64,000 nucleotides of DNA from JANOXC01 sp031418215. GTDB taxonomy: Bacteria > Bacteroidota > Bacteroidia > AKYH767-A > OLB10. The stretch is from assembly GCA_031418215.1 (NCBI GenBank), contig JANOXC010000119.1, positions 1-64,000 of the forward strand, given 5' to 3'. The notes under the pieces are model-generated. The model was not told the DNA's origin. It did not search any database and saw only the letters and a program-made list of their open reading frames with translations. The translations under genes were made by a program, and so were the position numbers. Shown piece by piece: positions 46,529-56,414 of the stretch (the first letter of the stretch is position 1; each line of letters starts with the position of its first letter).

Positions 46529-46637
46529 GTCATGCTGAGGAACGAAGCATCTAGAGTATTTACTTCAAGAATATTACATCTTTAAAATCAACAAATTTGA
46601 CAACAACAAGGTTCAGAGATTCTTCACCGGGGTGAAG
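46529..46637. repeat. Degenerate GTCATGCTGAGG-type intergenic repeat element
   Basis: GTCATGCTGAGGAACGAAGCATCT at 46529-46552 and AGATTCTTCACCGGGGTGAAG at 46617-46637 form the two ends of a short interspersed element of the type seen in many Bacteroidota genomes; the right end is a hairpin CTTCACC-GG-GGTGAAG (46622-46637). It lies in the 258-base gap between the desaturase and the M16 peptidase genes (convergent). Confidence 0.6.
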
Positions 46638-46727
46638 CTTGTTTAGAATTGAAGATGGTTACAACTGGCAGTTTGAATTTTATTCAATCAAACCACTTAA
46701 ACTATTTTATACCATTCAACCCTCATT

Positions 46728-49655
46728 CTAATACCCAAAAATATTCTCCAACCCCATTTCATTCACTTCACCATACTTCTCCAGTGATTTGAAATCCAGT
46801 CTTTCTTTCTTTCCAAGCACCATGATGGTGTAACTTTTATTCTTAATATATTGTTCTTGGAATTTGCTTATGTCGCTTAAAGTTAATGATTGCGCATTTT
46901 TGTAAATGTCTTTTCTTCTGTCATAATCATAACCTAACTTTTTATAACTGTCACGCACAAATAATACATCGCCTTTAGTGATTCTTTCTGTTTGTATGGA
47001 TTTTAACAATGCATCCTTTGCCTGATTAAACCCTGATTCTGTCAATGGCATATCATTTAGTAGTTCAGTCATGCCGGCCATCGCTTCCGGAAGTTTATCA
47101 GCCTGTGAACCAATGTATGCAAAGTTGAAATAGGACTTATATCGATCAAGTGGTTCGCGAATGGTAGAGCTCACTGAATACGCCAGTGCTTTGCTTTCCC
47201 GCAAGGTCTGAAACACCAGACTTGACATACTGCCTCCGAAATATTCATTATATAAAGCAACTTTGGGGCTTAGGTCTTTATTAAATAAATCTCCCTTTGA
47301 CATCATAATGATCTCCGCTTGTTTCATATCGTAATTGAATACAAACAAACGGTTTACATCACTCTTCATTTCTTCAAATTTTACCGGTGGCATAATAGCC
47401 TGGAATCCTTTTGGCACTTTGTGATATTTGTTCAATAGTGTTGTTAGTAATTCCACTTTCTCAGGACCGTAATAACTGATACGATGATCAAAACCTGTCA
47501 GGTTTTTAATAATATTAGTAAGTTCTACCGCACGAATAGCTCTTAACTCCTGCTCAGAAAGCAAATTGGTACTGGGATTTTTTGCTCCATATTTCGCATA
47601 CTGCTGCATCAATCCAAGTATGGCGCGTTTATTTAATTTGGCATCGCTACGTCTTTTCAATACATCATCGATATAATTTTCCAGCGCTTCTTCATCGGGC
47701 TTCGGGTTGGTAATAAATTCTTCAAATAATAATAATGCAGAAGCAAAATTTTCCTTTAAACCTGATAGCGAAATATAGCACTGATCTTCAGAACGAGAAA
47801 CGGTATAATCGCATCCTAACTTGTAAAACTCCTGTTTTAGCTGAGCTGCTGTCAATGTTGTTGAACCAAGGTACTCCAGATAATCAATAGCCAAACCCAA
47901 TTTTTTATTGTGATTGGTACCCATGTCCAATATATAATATAGGTCGAACAGGTTATTCTCTTTATTCTGAACATAACTCACTTCTATGCCACTTGTTAAT
48001 TTGAATTTTTGAATTGCTTTATCAAAATCTACAAATTCAGGTTGAACGGGATTCACTTTCGCTGTAACAATGCTTTTTAAAAAGGGTGACTGATCATCAC
48101 GGTTCACAGCGATAGGCGTAATTTGCGGCTTCGCAACTTTTACAACGCTTTTATCTTCACCGGTACGTTTATATACAATCACGTAATTATTGTTGTAATT
48201 TGCCTTTACGAAATCAATGATTTGTTGCTTTGTGATTTTCGACATGCGATCAAGCTGGTTCACTGCATCTGCATAGGGTACGCCTGACACCTCTGATTCC
48301 ATCATAAAGGAAGACCGTCCCGAATTTGATTCGAAACTCTTGGACTGCTCCAGTTTTAACTGGTTGATGACAGCTATTAAAATCCAGTTGGGGAAATTTC
48401 CTTTTTTCATTTCTTCCAATTGACCAAGCAACAGATCGCGCACCTCTTCTAAATTTTGTCCATCGCGAGCCCGTCCCGACAATGAATGCACACTATAATC
48501 TTTCATAGTATTTGTAGAAGAACCTGATGTTAAAACTTTTTGTGCCTGATTAAGATTTAAATCAAGTAATCCGGCTTGTCCGTTGCTTAGTATCATATCC
48601 ACCATGGTCATCATATCAGCATCGTTACTTGATGCGCCATTGAAACGATAATTTATGGTTACACTTTCTGCATCCGGACCATAAACATTCTTAATGATGG
48701 GTGCTGTGATTGGTTTCTCAGGCGTAAATGTAAATGCAGGAATTTCTTTACGCGGCATCCCACCAAACTTTTCGTCAATTACCTTAATCATTTCATCCGG
48801 ATTAAAATCTCCGGAAAATGAAATCACCATGTTATTGGGTACATAATAGGTATTAAAATACTCCTGGATTTTTTTCAATGATGGATTTTTCAAATGCTCC
48901 ACTGTTCCGATAGTTGTTTGCGTACCATAAGGATGTGATTGAAAAAGTGATGCGTTTGAAGTCTCATAAATCTTACGGCCATCATTATCCAAAGCCCTGT
49001 TTTTTTCCTCATAAACCGCCTCCAACTCAGTATGAAAACCACGCATCACCGGTTTACGAAATCGTTCAGCGGAAACCGAAAGAAATGGCACCATATAATT
49101 TGAAGGAACATCATTAACATAAACAGTTTGCTCAACTGAGGTAAAAGCATTCGTTCCTTCAACTCCCATAGCCGTCATCATTTTATCAAATTCATTCGGA
49201 ATGGCAAATTGAGATGCCAAGCCTGAAACTGCATCTATCTGGCGGTAGGCAGCAACTCTTTGCAAACTATCTGTAATCTTACCGTAAGCATCGTATAAAT
49301 TGTAAATGGAATCGAGATATACCTTTTCTTTAGTAAAATCCTTTGTTCCATATTGATCTGTTCCTTTAAAAAGCATATGCTCAAGGTAATGCGCCAAGCC
49401 TGTTGCATCAGCCGGATCTGTCTTACTTCCAGCCTTAACGCCAATCATCGATTGAAAGCGAGGCTCATCTTTATATACAGAAAGATAAACCTTCAGACCG
49501 TTCTTCAATTCATAAATTCTGGCTTTCAAAGGATCGCCCGGAATGGTAATGTATTGATAATCCCTAGCAAGAGGTGGTTTTGCAGGCTGAGAAAATGAGG
49601 TTGTGCCGGTAAAAATCATTACTGCTGCTGCGATGATAAACTTGAGTACTTTCAT
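46728..49655 (-). CDS. M16-family zinc metallopeptidase (insulinase-like), exported
   Basis: A 975-residue, two-lobe M16 peptidase with a signal peptide (1-22, ends TSFSQ). The inverted zinc motif HYLEH is at residues 89-93 (His89, Glu92, His93) and the distal Glu is in the later ELEAVYEEKNRALDND segment. The second lobe (about 560-960) lacks HxxEH, as is normal. It degrades peptides in the periplasm or at the outer face; it is of the PqqL/zinc-protease B type found in Bacteroidota. It is divergent from the T9SS cargo gene at 49726 across 70 bases. Confidence 0.93.
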   Translation of the reverse strand: MKVLKFIIAAAVMIFTGTTSFSQPAKPPLARDYQYITIPGDPLKARIYELKNGLKVYLSVYKDEPRFQSMIGVKAGSKTDPADATGLAHYLEHMLFKGTDQYGTKDFTKEKVYLDSIYNLYDAYGKITDSLQRVAAYRQIDAVSGLASQFAIPNEFDKMMTAMGVEGTNAFTSVEQTVYVNDVPSNYMVPFLSVSAERFRKPVMRGFHTELEAVYEEKNRALDNDGRKIYETSNASLFQSHPYGTQTTIGTVEHLKNPSLKKIQEYFNTYYVPNNMVISFSGDFNPDEMIKVIDEKFGGMPRKEIPAFTFTPEKPITAPIIKNVYGPDAESVTINYRFNGASSNDADMMTMVDMILSNGQAGLLDLNLNQAQKVLTSGSSTNTMKDYSVHSLSGRARDGQNLEEVRDLLLGQLEEMKKGNFPNWILIAVINQLKLEQSKSFESNSGRSSFMMESEVSGVPYADAVNQLDRMSKITKQQIIDFVKANYNNNYVIVYKRTGEDKSVVKVAKPQITPIAVNRDDQSPFLKSIVTAKVNPVQPEFVDFDKAIQKFKLTSGIEVSYVQNKENNLFDLYYILDMGTNHNKKLGLAIDYLEYLGSTTLTAAQLKQEFYKLGCDYTVSRSEDQCYISLSGLKENFASALLLFEEFITNPKPDEEALENYIDDVLKRRSDAKLNKRAILGLMQQYAKYGAKNPSTNLLSEQELRAIRAVELTNIIKNLTGFDHRISYYGPEKVELLTTLLNKYHKVPKGFQAIMPPVKFEEMKSDVNRLFVFNYDMKQAEIIMMSKGDLFNKDLSPKVALYNEYFGGSMSSLVFQTLRESKALAYSVSSTIREPLDRYKSYFNFAYIGSQADKLPEAMAGMTELLNDMPLTESGFNQAKDALLKSIQTERITKGDVLFVRDSYKKLGYDYDRRKDIYKNAQSLTLSDISKFQEQYIKNKSYTIMVLGKKERLDFKSLEKYGEVNEMGLENIFGY

Positions 49656-49677
49656 TGTGTAGATTTTAAATGGAAGG

Positions 49678-49685
49678 CAAATATA
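49678..49685 (-). promoter_or_regulatory. Bacteroidota -7 box (minus strand TATATTTG)
   Basis: On the minus strand TATATTTG is an exact TAnnTTTG, 22 bases from the M16 peptidase start. No TTTG at the usual -33 position was seen. Confidence 0.4.
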
Positions 49686-49725
49686 ATCACTTGTTCAATG
49701 CTTTATTTATTCGCAATTTCGCAGG

Positions 49726-50820
49726 GTGAGAATCCGGATACTCCTCTTGACAGTTTGTCTATTATTTTCCTTGTCATCTGATGCATCGGGTACATTTAGC
49801 AATGCTAAAAATCCATTATCAATTGAAGATCAATCCATTTCAACTATTCGATTGGTTGGCACATCAGTAATTGCTGATTTTCAATATGATGACACTTGCC
49901 AAAACAGCCCAACACAATTTACATTGATTTTTAGCGGGCCGGATTCTGTTTTCTGGAATTTTGGAGATCTTCCGAGTGGCGCATTAAATAACTCAACGGT
50001 TTTAAATCCACAACATATATATACTACTTCGGGCAATAAAACAGTGCAATGCATTGTGTATGCAGGCGGCTTCCCGGATACAGCAATAAAAACAATCAAC
50101 ATCATATCCGAACCATTAATTTTTCCTACAACTGATTCAACTATTTGCAGTGGAAACACCGTTTTTCTCGATGTTACCAATATCGTTCCCGGTTTTTCTT
50201 TTCAATGGAATGATGGCTATCCTGACCCTTACCGTTTTATTGATACAGATGGCACCTATATAGCAACTGTTAGCATTGGTAGTTGCACAAAGACATCCGC
50301 TTTTACCTTACACACCCTTGATGAACCCAATGTTTATCTTGGAGAAGATACCGTTTTATGTAGTGGGGGAAGTTGGTTGCTGAATGCATCTTTTCCTTCA
50401 TCAAATTATCTTTGGCAAGATGGTAGCACTGCACCTACATATACAGCCTATTCAACCAGGACTTATGGTGTTCAGGTAAGTAATCAATGTGGTATTGCTG
50501 CTGATTCAATCTACCTGGAATTTGATGAATGCAGCTGTAATGTATACTTTCCAAGTGCATTTACCCCAAACAGCGACAATCACAATGAACAATTCAACTT
50601 CAATTATGATTGCCTCGATTTTCAATCAAACATTAAAATATTCAGTCGCTGGGGTAATTTGGTTTTCGAAAGCGATGATGCTGCAGTTGGATGGGATGGT
50701 ACTTATAAAGGTAAAGACGCAATTGAAGATATATATATATATATTCTTAAATATAGCGGTGTTATTGACGGCACCTCTCAGGAAATTGTTAAACGGGGTA
50801 CTTTTTTGCTGATGCGTTAG
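49726..50820 (+). CDS. T9SS cargo: PKD/Ig-like protein with gliding-motility C-terminal domain
   Basis: A 364-residue exported protein with a GTG start and signal peptide (1-21, ends SDASG). A PKD-like module at about 57-133 contains FWNFGDLPSG. Two Ig-like/Cys modules follow (TICSGNTVFLD; TVLCSGGSWLLN). The last 90 residues (VYFPSAFTPNSDNHNEQFNF ... IKIFSRWGNLVFESDD..GWDGTYKG) are the CHU_C/type B T9SS sorting domain, so it is secreted and either released or attached to the surface. A likely adhesion or surface role, no enzyme motif. The gene is divergent from the M16 peptidase. Confidence 0.92.
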   Translation: MRIRILLLTVCLLFSLSSDASGTFSNAKNPLSIEDQSISTIRLVGTSVIADFQYDDTCQNSPTQFTLIFSGPDSVFWNFGDLPSGALNNSTVLNPQHIYTTSGNKTVQCIVYAGGFPDTAIKTINIISEPLIFPTTDSTICSGNTVFLDVTNIVPGFSFQWNDGYPDPYRFIDTDGTYIATVSIGSCTKTSAFTLHTLDEPNVYLGEDTVLCSGGSWLLNASFPSSNYLWQDGSTAPTYTAYSTRTYGVQVSNQCGIAADSIYLEFDECSCNVYFPSAFTPNSDNHNEQFNFNYDCLDFQSNIKIFSRWGNLVFESDDAAVGWDGTYKGKDAIEDIYIYILKYSGVIDGTSQEIVKRGTFLLMR

Positions 50821-50964
50821 AAAAGGGTTTAAGGTTTTGTGATTAAAGTTTAGGGTTTAAAATAGTTTGTATTAGTTTGAATTGTTTTGAAATGTTAAAA
50901 AATAACAATAGAAGTTAATGCTATTTTTAGCAGCACATATTTCAAATACACTCCCTACAACTTC

Positions 50965-51044
50965 ATCGCTTCATCGCTTCATCGCTTAATCGCTTAATCG
51001 CTTAATCGCTTAATCACTTCATCACCTCATCGCTTAATCACTTC
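50965..51044. repeat. 8-bp tandem repeat, ten copies of ATCGCTT(A/C)
   Basis: Exactly 80 bases: units ATCGCTTC x2, ATCGCTTA x4, ATCACTTC, ATCACCTC, ATCGCTTA, ATCACTTC. It lies between the T9SS cargo gene and the MORN-type gene; the last unit contains the stop codon (51038-51040) and last Lys codon of the latter. Consistent with slippage-prone intergenic DNA; not a CRISPR. Confidence 0.9.
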
Positions 51045-51748
51045 AACAACTCCTCCTCCCCATTTTTATAAATAACTTCTTTTACAACAACACCGGTCTC
51101 GTCAAACTGCTGCCATTTACCATCGCGTTCACCGTTTTTATAAATTCCTTTTTCACGTAACTTGCCTTCAGGATAATATAAAACTGATGGCCCATTCTCT
51201 TTTCCGTTTTTATATTGGATTTCAAAAATGAGTCTCCCTTCATCATTATACTCTTTTACAATGCCATCTTTTTCACCTTTGGAATAGCTCACCTCATGAG
51301 CCAGCACTCCATTTTGATAAAAAACTTTCCATACCCCATCGGCAGCACCATTTTTATAATGTTCTATTGTACTGATTGAATCAGTTGCTGCCTGATAATA
51401 AATCCAGACACTATCCTTTAATTGGTTGTTGTAAAATCCTTTTGCTAAAATCTTTCCACTTTCAAAATAGGTAGTGACTTTCGCTAATTTTCCCTTGCCT
51501 TCAAAACGAACCTCCCCCTTTAATTTCCCTGATTCATACCAAGTGCGTGTAATGCCAACAGGCTTATCATCTTTGAAAATCGTTTCACTGCAAAGCGTAT
51601 CAGTACGGTAATATTTCTGCCATTTCCCTTGCTTCATTCCTTTACTATCTTTTCTATTGATGGTATCACCTTTATAAACCTGGAATGACTGACTGAAAGA
51701 AAAGACTGAATAAATGCTCAATAAAGCTGCTAAAATGATCCGTTTCAT
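51038..51748 (-). CDS. Exported MORN-type repeat protein (YwqK-like)
   Basis: A 236-residue protein with a signal peptide (1-19, ends FSFSQ). The rest is a run of about eight MORN_2/YwqK-type repeats of 20-24 residues: WYESGKLKGEVRF, YFESGKILAKGFYNNQ, HYKNGAADGVWKVFYQNGVLAHEV, EYNDEGRLIFEIQYKNGKENG, YYPEGKLREKGIYKNGERDGKW. Such proteins are exposed or periplasmic beta-sheet scaffolds; databases often label them antitoxins because of B. subtilis YwqK, but nothing like a toxin gene is adjacent and that label is not supported. Ends in an 8-bp repeat array. Divergent from the TonB receptor gene. Confidence 0.85.
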   Translation of the reverse strand: MKRIILAALLSIYSVFSFSQSFQVYKGDTINRKDSKGMKQGKWQKYYRTDTLCSETIFKDDKPVGITRTWYESGKLKGEVRFEGKGKLAKVTTYFESGKILAKGFYNNQLKDSVWIYYQAATDSISTIEHYKNGAADGVWKVFYQNGVLAHEVSYSKGEKDGIVKEYNDEGRLIFEIQYKNGKENGPSVLYYPEGKLREKGIYKNGERDGKWQQFDETGVVVKEVIYKNGEEELLK

Positions 51749-51915
51749 AGTTGCAAATTTATGTTAACTACGGAATAATAAATTAAAAATTGAATATAAT
51801 CGTTGTCAGATTGAACCGGTTTATCAACAAAATCAATAACAAGAAAAAGTTGCCCTCATTGTTCAATGTTGGAAGTTAATCTAAAAAAACTATTTTTGGG
51901 TTGACAAGCCGGCCA

Positions 51916-54747
51916 ATGAAGAGACTTAACCTTTTATTGATATCCCAATTCATTACCTTTTTTTCATTTGGACAAATCATTAATGGAAGCATTCTTGACA
52001 AAAAAACCAATGACCCATTAATTGGGGCAACCATATCAATTAAAGGTACTGCCACGGGCTCCTCTGCAAATGTATCGGGTGATTTTACGCTTAATATTAA
52101 CCAACCACTACCTGTCATTCTAATTTGCTCCTATATTGGATATATCACCCAGGAAATCACTGTAAGCGATACAAAAAAGCTGATTGTTAAAATGGTCGAG
52201 CAGCAAACATTGCTCAAGGAAATAAGCATATCTGATACACGTCTCACTGACAAACAACGCGAATCACCGCTAACCGTTGAAGCGATGGACATCATTGCCA
52301 TCAGGGAAACGCCGGCAGCCAATTTTTATGAAGGTCTGGGCCAATTAAAAGGAGTTGATGTTACTTCGGCAAGCATTGGTTTTAAAGTTATCAATACCAG
52401 AGGTTTTAACAGTACATCTCCTGTACGCTCATTGCAGATTATTGATGGTGTAGACAATCAGTCACCAGGTCTCAATTTTTCCTTGGGTAATTTCTTAGGA
52501 AGTTCTGAACTTGATGTTTTAAAAGTCGACATCGTAGCCGGTGCCAGTTCTGCCTATTATGGACCTAATGCTTTCAACGGTGTTATCAGTATGACAACAA
52601 GAAGTCCGTTTGTTAAACCGGGTTTTGAAATAACCGCCAAGACCGGTACAAGGAACCTGCTGGAGACATCGATGCGTTATTCTGCTATAATTAAAAATAA
52701 AGAAGGCCTTGACAAAGTTGGTTTTAAATTAAATGCCTATTTCATGAAAGCAAGGGATTGGGAAGCCAATAACCTTTCACCTACGCCTCAGTCTCGCAGC
52801 ACCGTGTCAAACCCAGGTGGCTATGATGCTGTAAATATTTACGGTGATGAATACCTTGCAAGTGCTGATGCAACAGCTTCTTTAAAAACCAGTCCTGGAC
52901 TAGGGGTATATTACCGCAAAGGTTATGCTGAGAAAGACTTAGTTGATTACAATACACAAAACATTAAACTGAATGCAGCTGTTCATTACCTTGTAAAACC
53001 TGACAATGAAATTATATATAGCTCTAATTTTGGTTATGGCACCACCATTTACCAGGGTGATAACAGGTACAGCTTAAAAGACATTAAATTTTTTCAGAAT
53101 AGGATTGAGTACCGAAAGAACAATAAATTTTTTATCCGCTTTTATGCCACCAATGAAGATGCGGGTAAATCTTATGATGCATATTTTACTGCCTTGCTTT
53201 TGCAAAGGGCTGCAAAAGATGATTTACTATGGGCCAAGGAATACAGAACTTATTATGATACTGCAATCGTTAGGTTAGTACAGGCCTTACCCGGTTATCC
53301 TGTTGCTTTTCAAGGATTCGGCAACCCTTATCTAGACAGCCTTAGAACTTTTTTAGGGGGATATAATGAATTGCTTACCTCCTATCACCAACAAACCAGT
53401 AATTTCGTTAGTAATTATATTACACCGGGGCACCAAGCTTATCTGGAACCGGGAACAGCACGTTTCGATTCCGCTTTTGCTGCAATTACTACCAAGGAGT
53501 CATATTCGCAGGGAGGATCATTGTTCTTTGATCGTTCAGCATTATATCACGGGCACGGTGAATATAAGTTTACTCCAGGTTGGATGGACATTACGATTGG
53601 TGCCAATGCAAGGCTGTACAAGCCAAATTCCCATGGCACCATTTTCAGTGACACCTCTTATTATGAATACAACACCGTTTATAATTCCGACAATAGTGTA
53701 TTAAGAGTTGATTCCACTTTAAAATATAAAAAGATTACGAACTATGAATGGGGAGCATACCTTGGATTGGAAAAACGGTTTTTTAAGGATAAATTAAAAT
53801 TAAATGCCACGGCCAGAGTTGATAAAAATGAAAATTTTCCTTACCTATTTTCTCCTGCACTTTCAGCCGTTTATTCTCCTCATAAGAATCATACAATACG
53901 GGTCACTTTTTCCTCTGCCATACGCAACCCTACACTTTCCGATCAATATTTATATTACCCCGTTGGCCGGGCAATTCTTATTGGAAATTTAAATGGCTAT
54001 GACTCGTTGGTTACTGTTGAATCTTTTGTGAATTATCTGAATATTAATGATGTGAGTTTGTTACGTTTTTTTAATGTAAAACCCGTTGTGCCTGAAAAAG
54101 TAAAAACAATTGAATTGGGCTATCGAACGTCAGTTTTTGATCATCTGTATTTAGATCTCAATGCTTATTATAGCGAATACCATGACTTTATCGGCTATAA
54201 AATTGGCACCAACCTCGATATTATTAATATTTATAATGGTCCATTTTTCCCAGCTACAAAGAAAGTATTGTTCAATAACTTCTATCGTGTGGCAACTAAC
54301 TCTGAAGAGGTGGTCACTACTTCCGGTGTCAGCGTTGGGTTGAGTTATTTTTTCAAGAATTTTTATGCCATTACCGGTAATTATTCCTTTAATCAATTGA
54401 ATAAAGATGCGGAAGACCCCCTCATCCCTGCCTATAACACTCCGAAAAACAAATACAATATTGGTTTTAGCGGACGCGATATTATTACCTCGAAAATTAA
54501 GAATTGGGGATTCAGCATCAATTATAAATGGGTCGAGGGATTCTTATTTGAAGGTTCTCCTCAATTTACCGGATCTATCGAAACTTACGATATGGTAGAT
54601 TTACAGGTCAATAAGAAATTCCCTCAATTGCAAACCACTTTTAAGTTCGGCATTCAAAACCTCTTAAATAATGAACATTATGAAGTTTATGGTGGGCCAT
54701 TAGTTGGACGAATGGCATACTTTCAGGTAGCTGTCTCGCTTGATTAA
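51916..54747 (+). CDS. TonB-dependent receptor with carboxypeptidase-regulatory-like domain
   Basis: 943 residues from the ATG at 51916; an upstream TTG (51901) would add only five residues and lacks a signal. Signal peptide 1-20 (ends FFSFGQ). Residues about 21-105 are a CarboxypepD_reg-like domain, 115-225 the plug (VTSASIGFKVINTRGFNS, LQIIDGVDNQSPG, VDIVAGASSAYYGPNAFNGVISMTTR) and the rest a 22-stranded barrel ending VGRMAYFQVAVSLD. It imports a scarce nutrient across the outer membrane using TonB energy. It is not SusC-like in that no SusD gene follows; the substrate is unknown. Confidence 0.95.
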   Translation: MKRLNLLLISQFITFFSFGQIINGSILDKKTNDPLIGATISIKGTATGSSANVSGDFTLNINQPLPVILICSYIGYITQEITVSDTKKLIVKMVEQQTLLKEISISDTRLTDKQRESPLTVEAMDIIAIRETPAANFYEGLGQLKGVDVTSASIGFKVINTRGFNSTSPVRSLQIIDGVDNQSPGLNFSLGNFLGSSELDVLKVDIVAGASSAYYGPNAFNGVISMTTRSPFVKPGFEITAKTGTRNLLETSMRYSAIIKNKEGLDKVGFKLNAYFMKARDWEANNLSPTPQSRSTVSNPGGYDAVNIYGDEYLASADATASLKTSPGLGVYYRKGYAEKDLVDYNTQNIKLNAAVHYLVKPDNEIIYSSNFGYGTTIYQGDNRYSLKDIKFFQNRIEYRKNNKFFIRFYATNEDAGKSYDAYFTALLLQRAAKDDLLWAKEYRTYYDTAIVRLVQALPGYPVAFQGFGNPYLDSLRTFLGGYNELLTSYHQQTSNFVSNYITPGHQAYLEPGTARFDSAFAAITTKESYSQGGSLFFDRSALYHGHGEYKFTPGWMDITIGANARLYKPNSHGTIFSDTSYYEYNTVYNSDNSVLRVDSTLKYKKITNYEWGAYLGLEKRFFKDKLKLNATARVDKNENFPYLFSPALSAVYSPHKNHTIRVTFSSAIRNPTLSDQYLYYPVGRAILIGNLNGYDSLVTVESFVNYLNINDVSLLRFFNVKPVVPEKVKTIELGYRTSVFDHLYLDLNAYYSEYHDFIGYKIGTNLDIINIYNGPFFPATKKVLFNNFYRVATNSEEVVTTSGVSVGLSYFFKNFYAITGNYSFNQLNKDAEDPLIPAYNTPKNKYNIGFSGRDIITSKIKNWGFSINYKWVEGFLFEGSPQFTGSIETYDMVDLQVNKKFPQLQTTFKFGIQNLLNNEHYEVYGGPLVGRMAYFQVAVSLD

Positions 54748-54854
54748 TGATTCTCTTATATTTTTGTATCTAAATTGTTCTTGCAAATATTCTCCATAAA
54801 TAAACAATCCTATTTCAATTTAATTAATTTTACAGAACTAAAAACCATAACATC

Positions 54855-56396
54855 ATGATGAAACGCCTACTCATATTTATCTTCATTGCTGCTACCAGCT
54901 GTATTACAGCCAATGCACAACGGTATTTAACACAAATTTTTACCGATGCCCAAATTACTTACACGCCCAACATTGTGTATGCTAATAATTTCAGTTTTTT
55001 AACCGGAGCACCAGTAGCTACCGATTTATACATGGATCTTTATGCTCCTAATGCATCCATTGACCCGGGCATTAAACCATTGATTGTTTATTTGCATACC
55101 GGAAGCTTTCTCCCAACAATCGTGAATGGTACACCTACAGGGAATAAAACAGACAGCGCCACTGTAGAAATGTGCCGTCAATTTGCAAAAAGAGGCTATG
55201 TTGTTGCGGCTATGAGCTATCGCGTGGGCTGGAATCCAATTGCAACCTATGAAGGTATCCGTACCGGAACTTTATTAAACGCCGTTTATCGCTCTCTTCA
55301 AGATGTAAAATGCTGCGTTCGATTTTTAAATAAATCTGTTATTTCAGGTAATCCTTACTTAATTGATAGTAGTAAAATTGTTTTATGCGGACAAGGATCG
55401 GGCGGATATGTTGCGCTTGCTTATGCAACACTCGATAAAACAGCTGAAATAAATCTACCGAAATTCCTGGCTGATTCTACTGTTGTTGCTTATGGATTTG
55501 TTCAGGGTCAATCGTATGTCAACCCTGCTGTTTCAGGTGATTTTGATGGTTACGGAGGTGTGTCTATTTACAATAATCCAAATAATAGTGTTGGATTTAG
55601 TTCTAAAGTTCATTTCGTTATTAATCTTGGTGGCGCTTTAGCTGACAGTTCCTGGCTTGAACCAGGGGATGCACCAATGACATCTTTGCATGTAATGGGT
55701 GATCCCTTTGCTCCTTATGGCGATGGGCCTGTAATTGTGCCTACTACAGGTGGTTTTGTAGTAAATGTAAGCGGTAGCAAAACTGTTGTCACAAAAGCAA
55801 ATGCAATAGGCAATAACAATTGTTTCATCAATGCAGGTTTTACCGATCCTTATACGTTAAGGGCTAATCAACTAAATATAGGGCAAGATGGTTTGTTTCC
55901 ATTCGATATGAATCCTCCTACCCAGGCTGGTCCATGGGAGTGGTTTGATTTACAAGCTACCAGGAACTTGGCACAGTTGATAGGTTATCCGCCTTCTGAG
56001 GGGGACAGTGTATATAATGATGCATTACTCACCAACCCAAATATGAGTAAAGCAAAAGCGTTGGCACATATTGATACCATTCAAAACTATGTAAACCCAC
56101 GTATTGTTTATTGTCTTGGCTTGTTGACAAGCATCAATGACAATTCCGCGGTAGCCGCCAGCATAGTGGCAATGCCCAACCCTTCCAATGATGGGATGAA
56201 TATTGAACTTCGTCAAAGAGATAACCAAATTGTTTCCATTGAATTATTTGACATTACAGGAAGAATAATCAACCATCACGACGGAATTGCAACTTCAACT
56301 TACCGAATTGCCCGAAAAGGAATTGAGCCGGGTATATATATTGCAAGGGTGAGGACTGAAAAAGGAGAAGCTTCTATCCGAATCTGCTTTAATTAG
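54855..56396 (+). CDS. Alpha/beta-hydrolase-like exported protein with type A T9SS sorting domain
   Basis: 513 residues: signal peptide 1-21 (ends ITANAQ), a alpha/beta-hydrolase fold at about 35-400, and a C-terminal type A T9SS sorting domain (about 435-513: MPNPSNDGMNIELR, ELFDITGRIINHHDG, GIEPGIYIARVRTEKG). The hydrolase part has the esterase landmarks LIVYLHTGSF (oxyanion HG-like region), SYRVGW and IVLCGQGSGGYVALAYA. In relatives the nucleophile elbow is GHSAGG or GESAGG; here the Ser position is Gly (GQGSGG). Whether the neighbouring Ser substitutes, or the protein is catalytically dead, is open. It follows the TonB receptor by 107 bases. Confidence 0.88.
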   Translation: MMKRLLIFIFIAATSCITANAQRYLTQIFTDAQITYTPNIVYANNFSFLTGAPVATDLYMDLYAPNASIDPGIKPLIVYLHTGSFLPTIVNGTPTGNKTDSATVEMCRQFAKRGYVVAAMSYRVGWNPIATYEGIRTGTLLNAVYRSLQDVKCCVRFLNKSVISGNPYLIDSSKIVLCGQGSGGYVALAYATLDKTAEINLPKFLADSTVVAYGFVQGQSYVNPAVSGDFDGYGGVSIYNNPNNSVGFSSKVHFVINLGGALADSSWLEPGDAPMTSLHVMGDPFAPYGDGPVIVPTTGGFVVNVSGSKTVVTKANAIGNNNCFINAGFTDPYTLRANQLNIGQDGLFPFDMNPPTQAGPWEWFDLQATRNLAQLIGYPPSEGDSVYNDALLTNPNMSKAKALAHIDTIQNYVNPRIVYCLGLLTSINDNSAVAASIVAMPNPSNDGMNIELRQRDNQIVSIELFDITGRIINHHDGIATSTYRIARKGIEPGIYIARVRTEKGEASIRICFN

Positions 56397-56414
56397 TAAA
56401 AACACTTCATTCAT

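Noticed and set aside
50965..51044. Regular repeat that might be a CRISPR array
   Set aside because: Units are 8 bp with no spacers; no cas genes are in the window.
51038..51748. YwqK-type protein as an antitoxin of a toxin-antitoxin pair
   Set aside because: It has a signal peptide and MORN-like repeats, and no small toxin-like ORF is adjacent.
51916..54747. SusC/SusD-type glycan uptake locus
   Set aside because: No SusD-like gene or glycoside hydrolases flank the receptor, and it is followed by a T9SS hydrolase-like gene.
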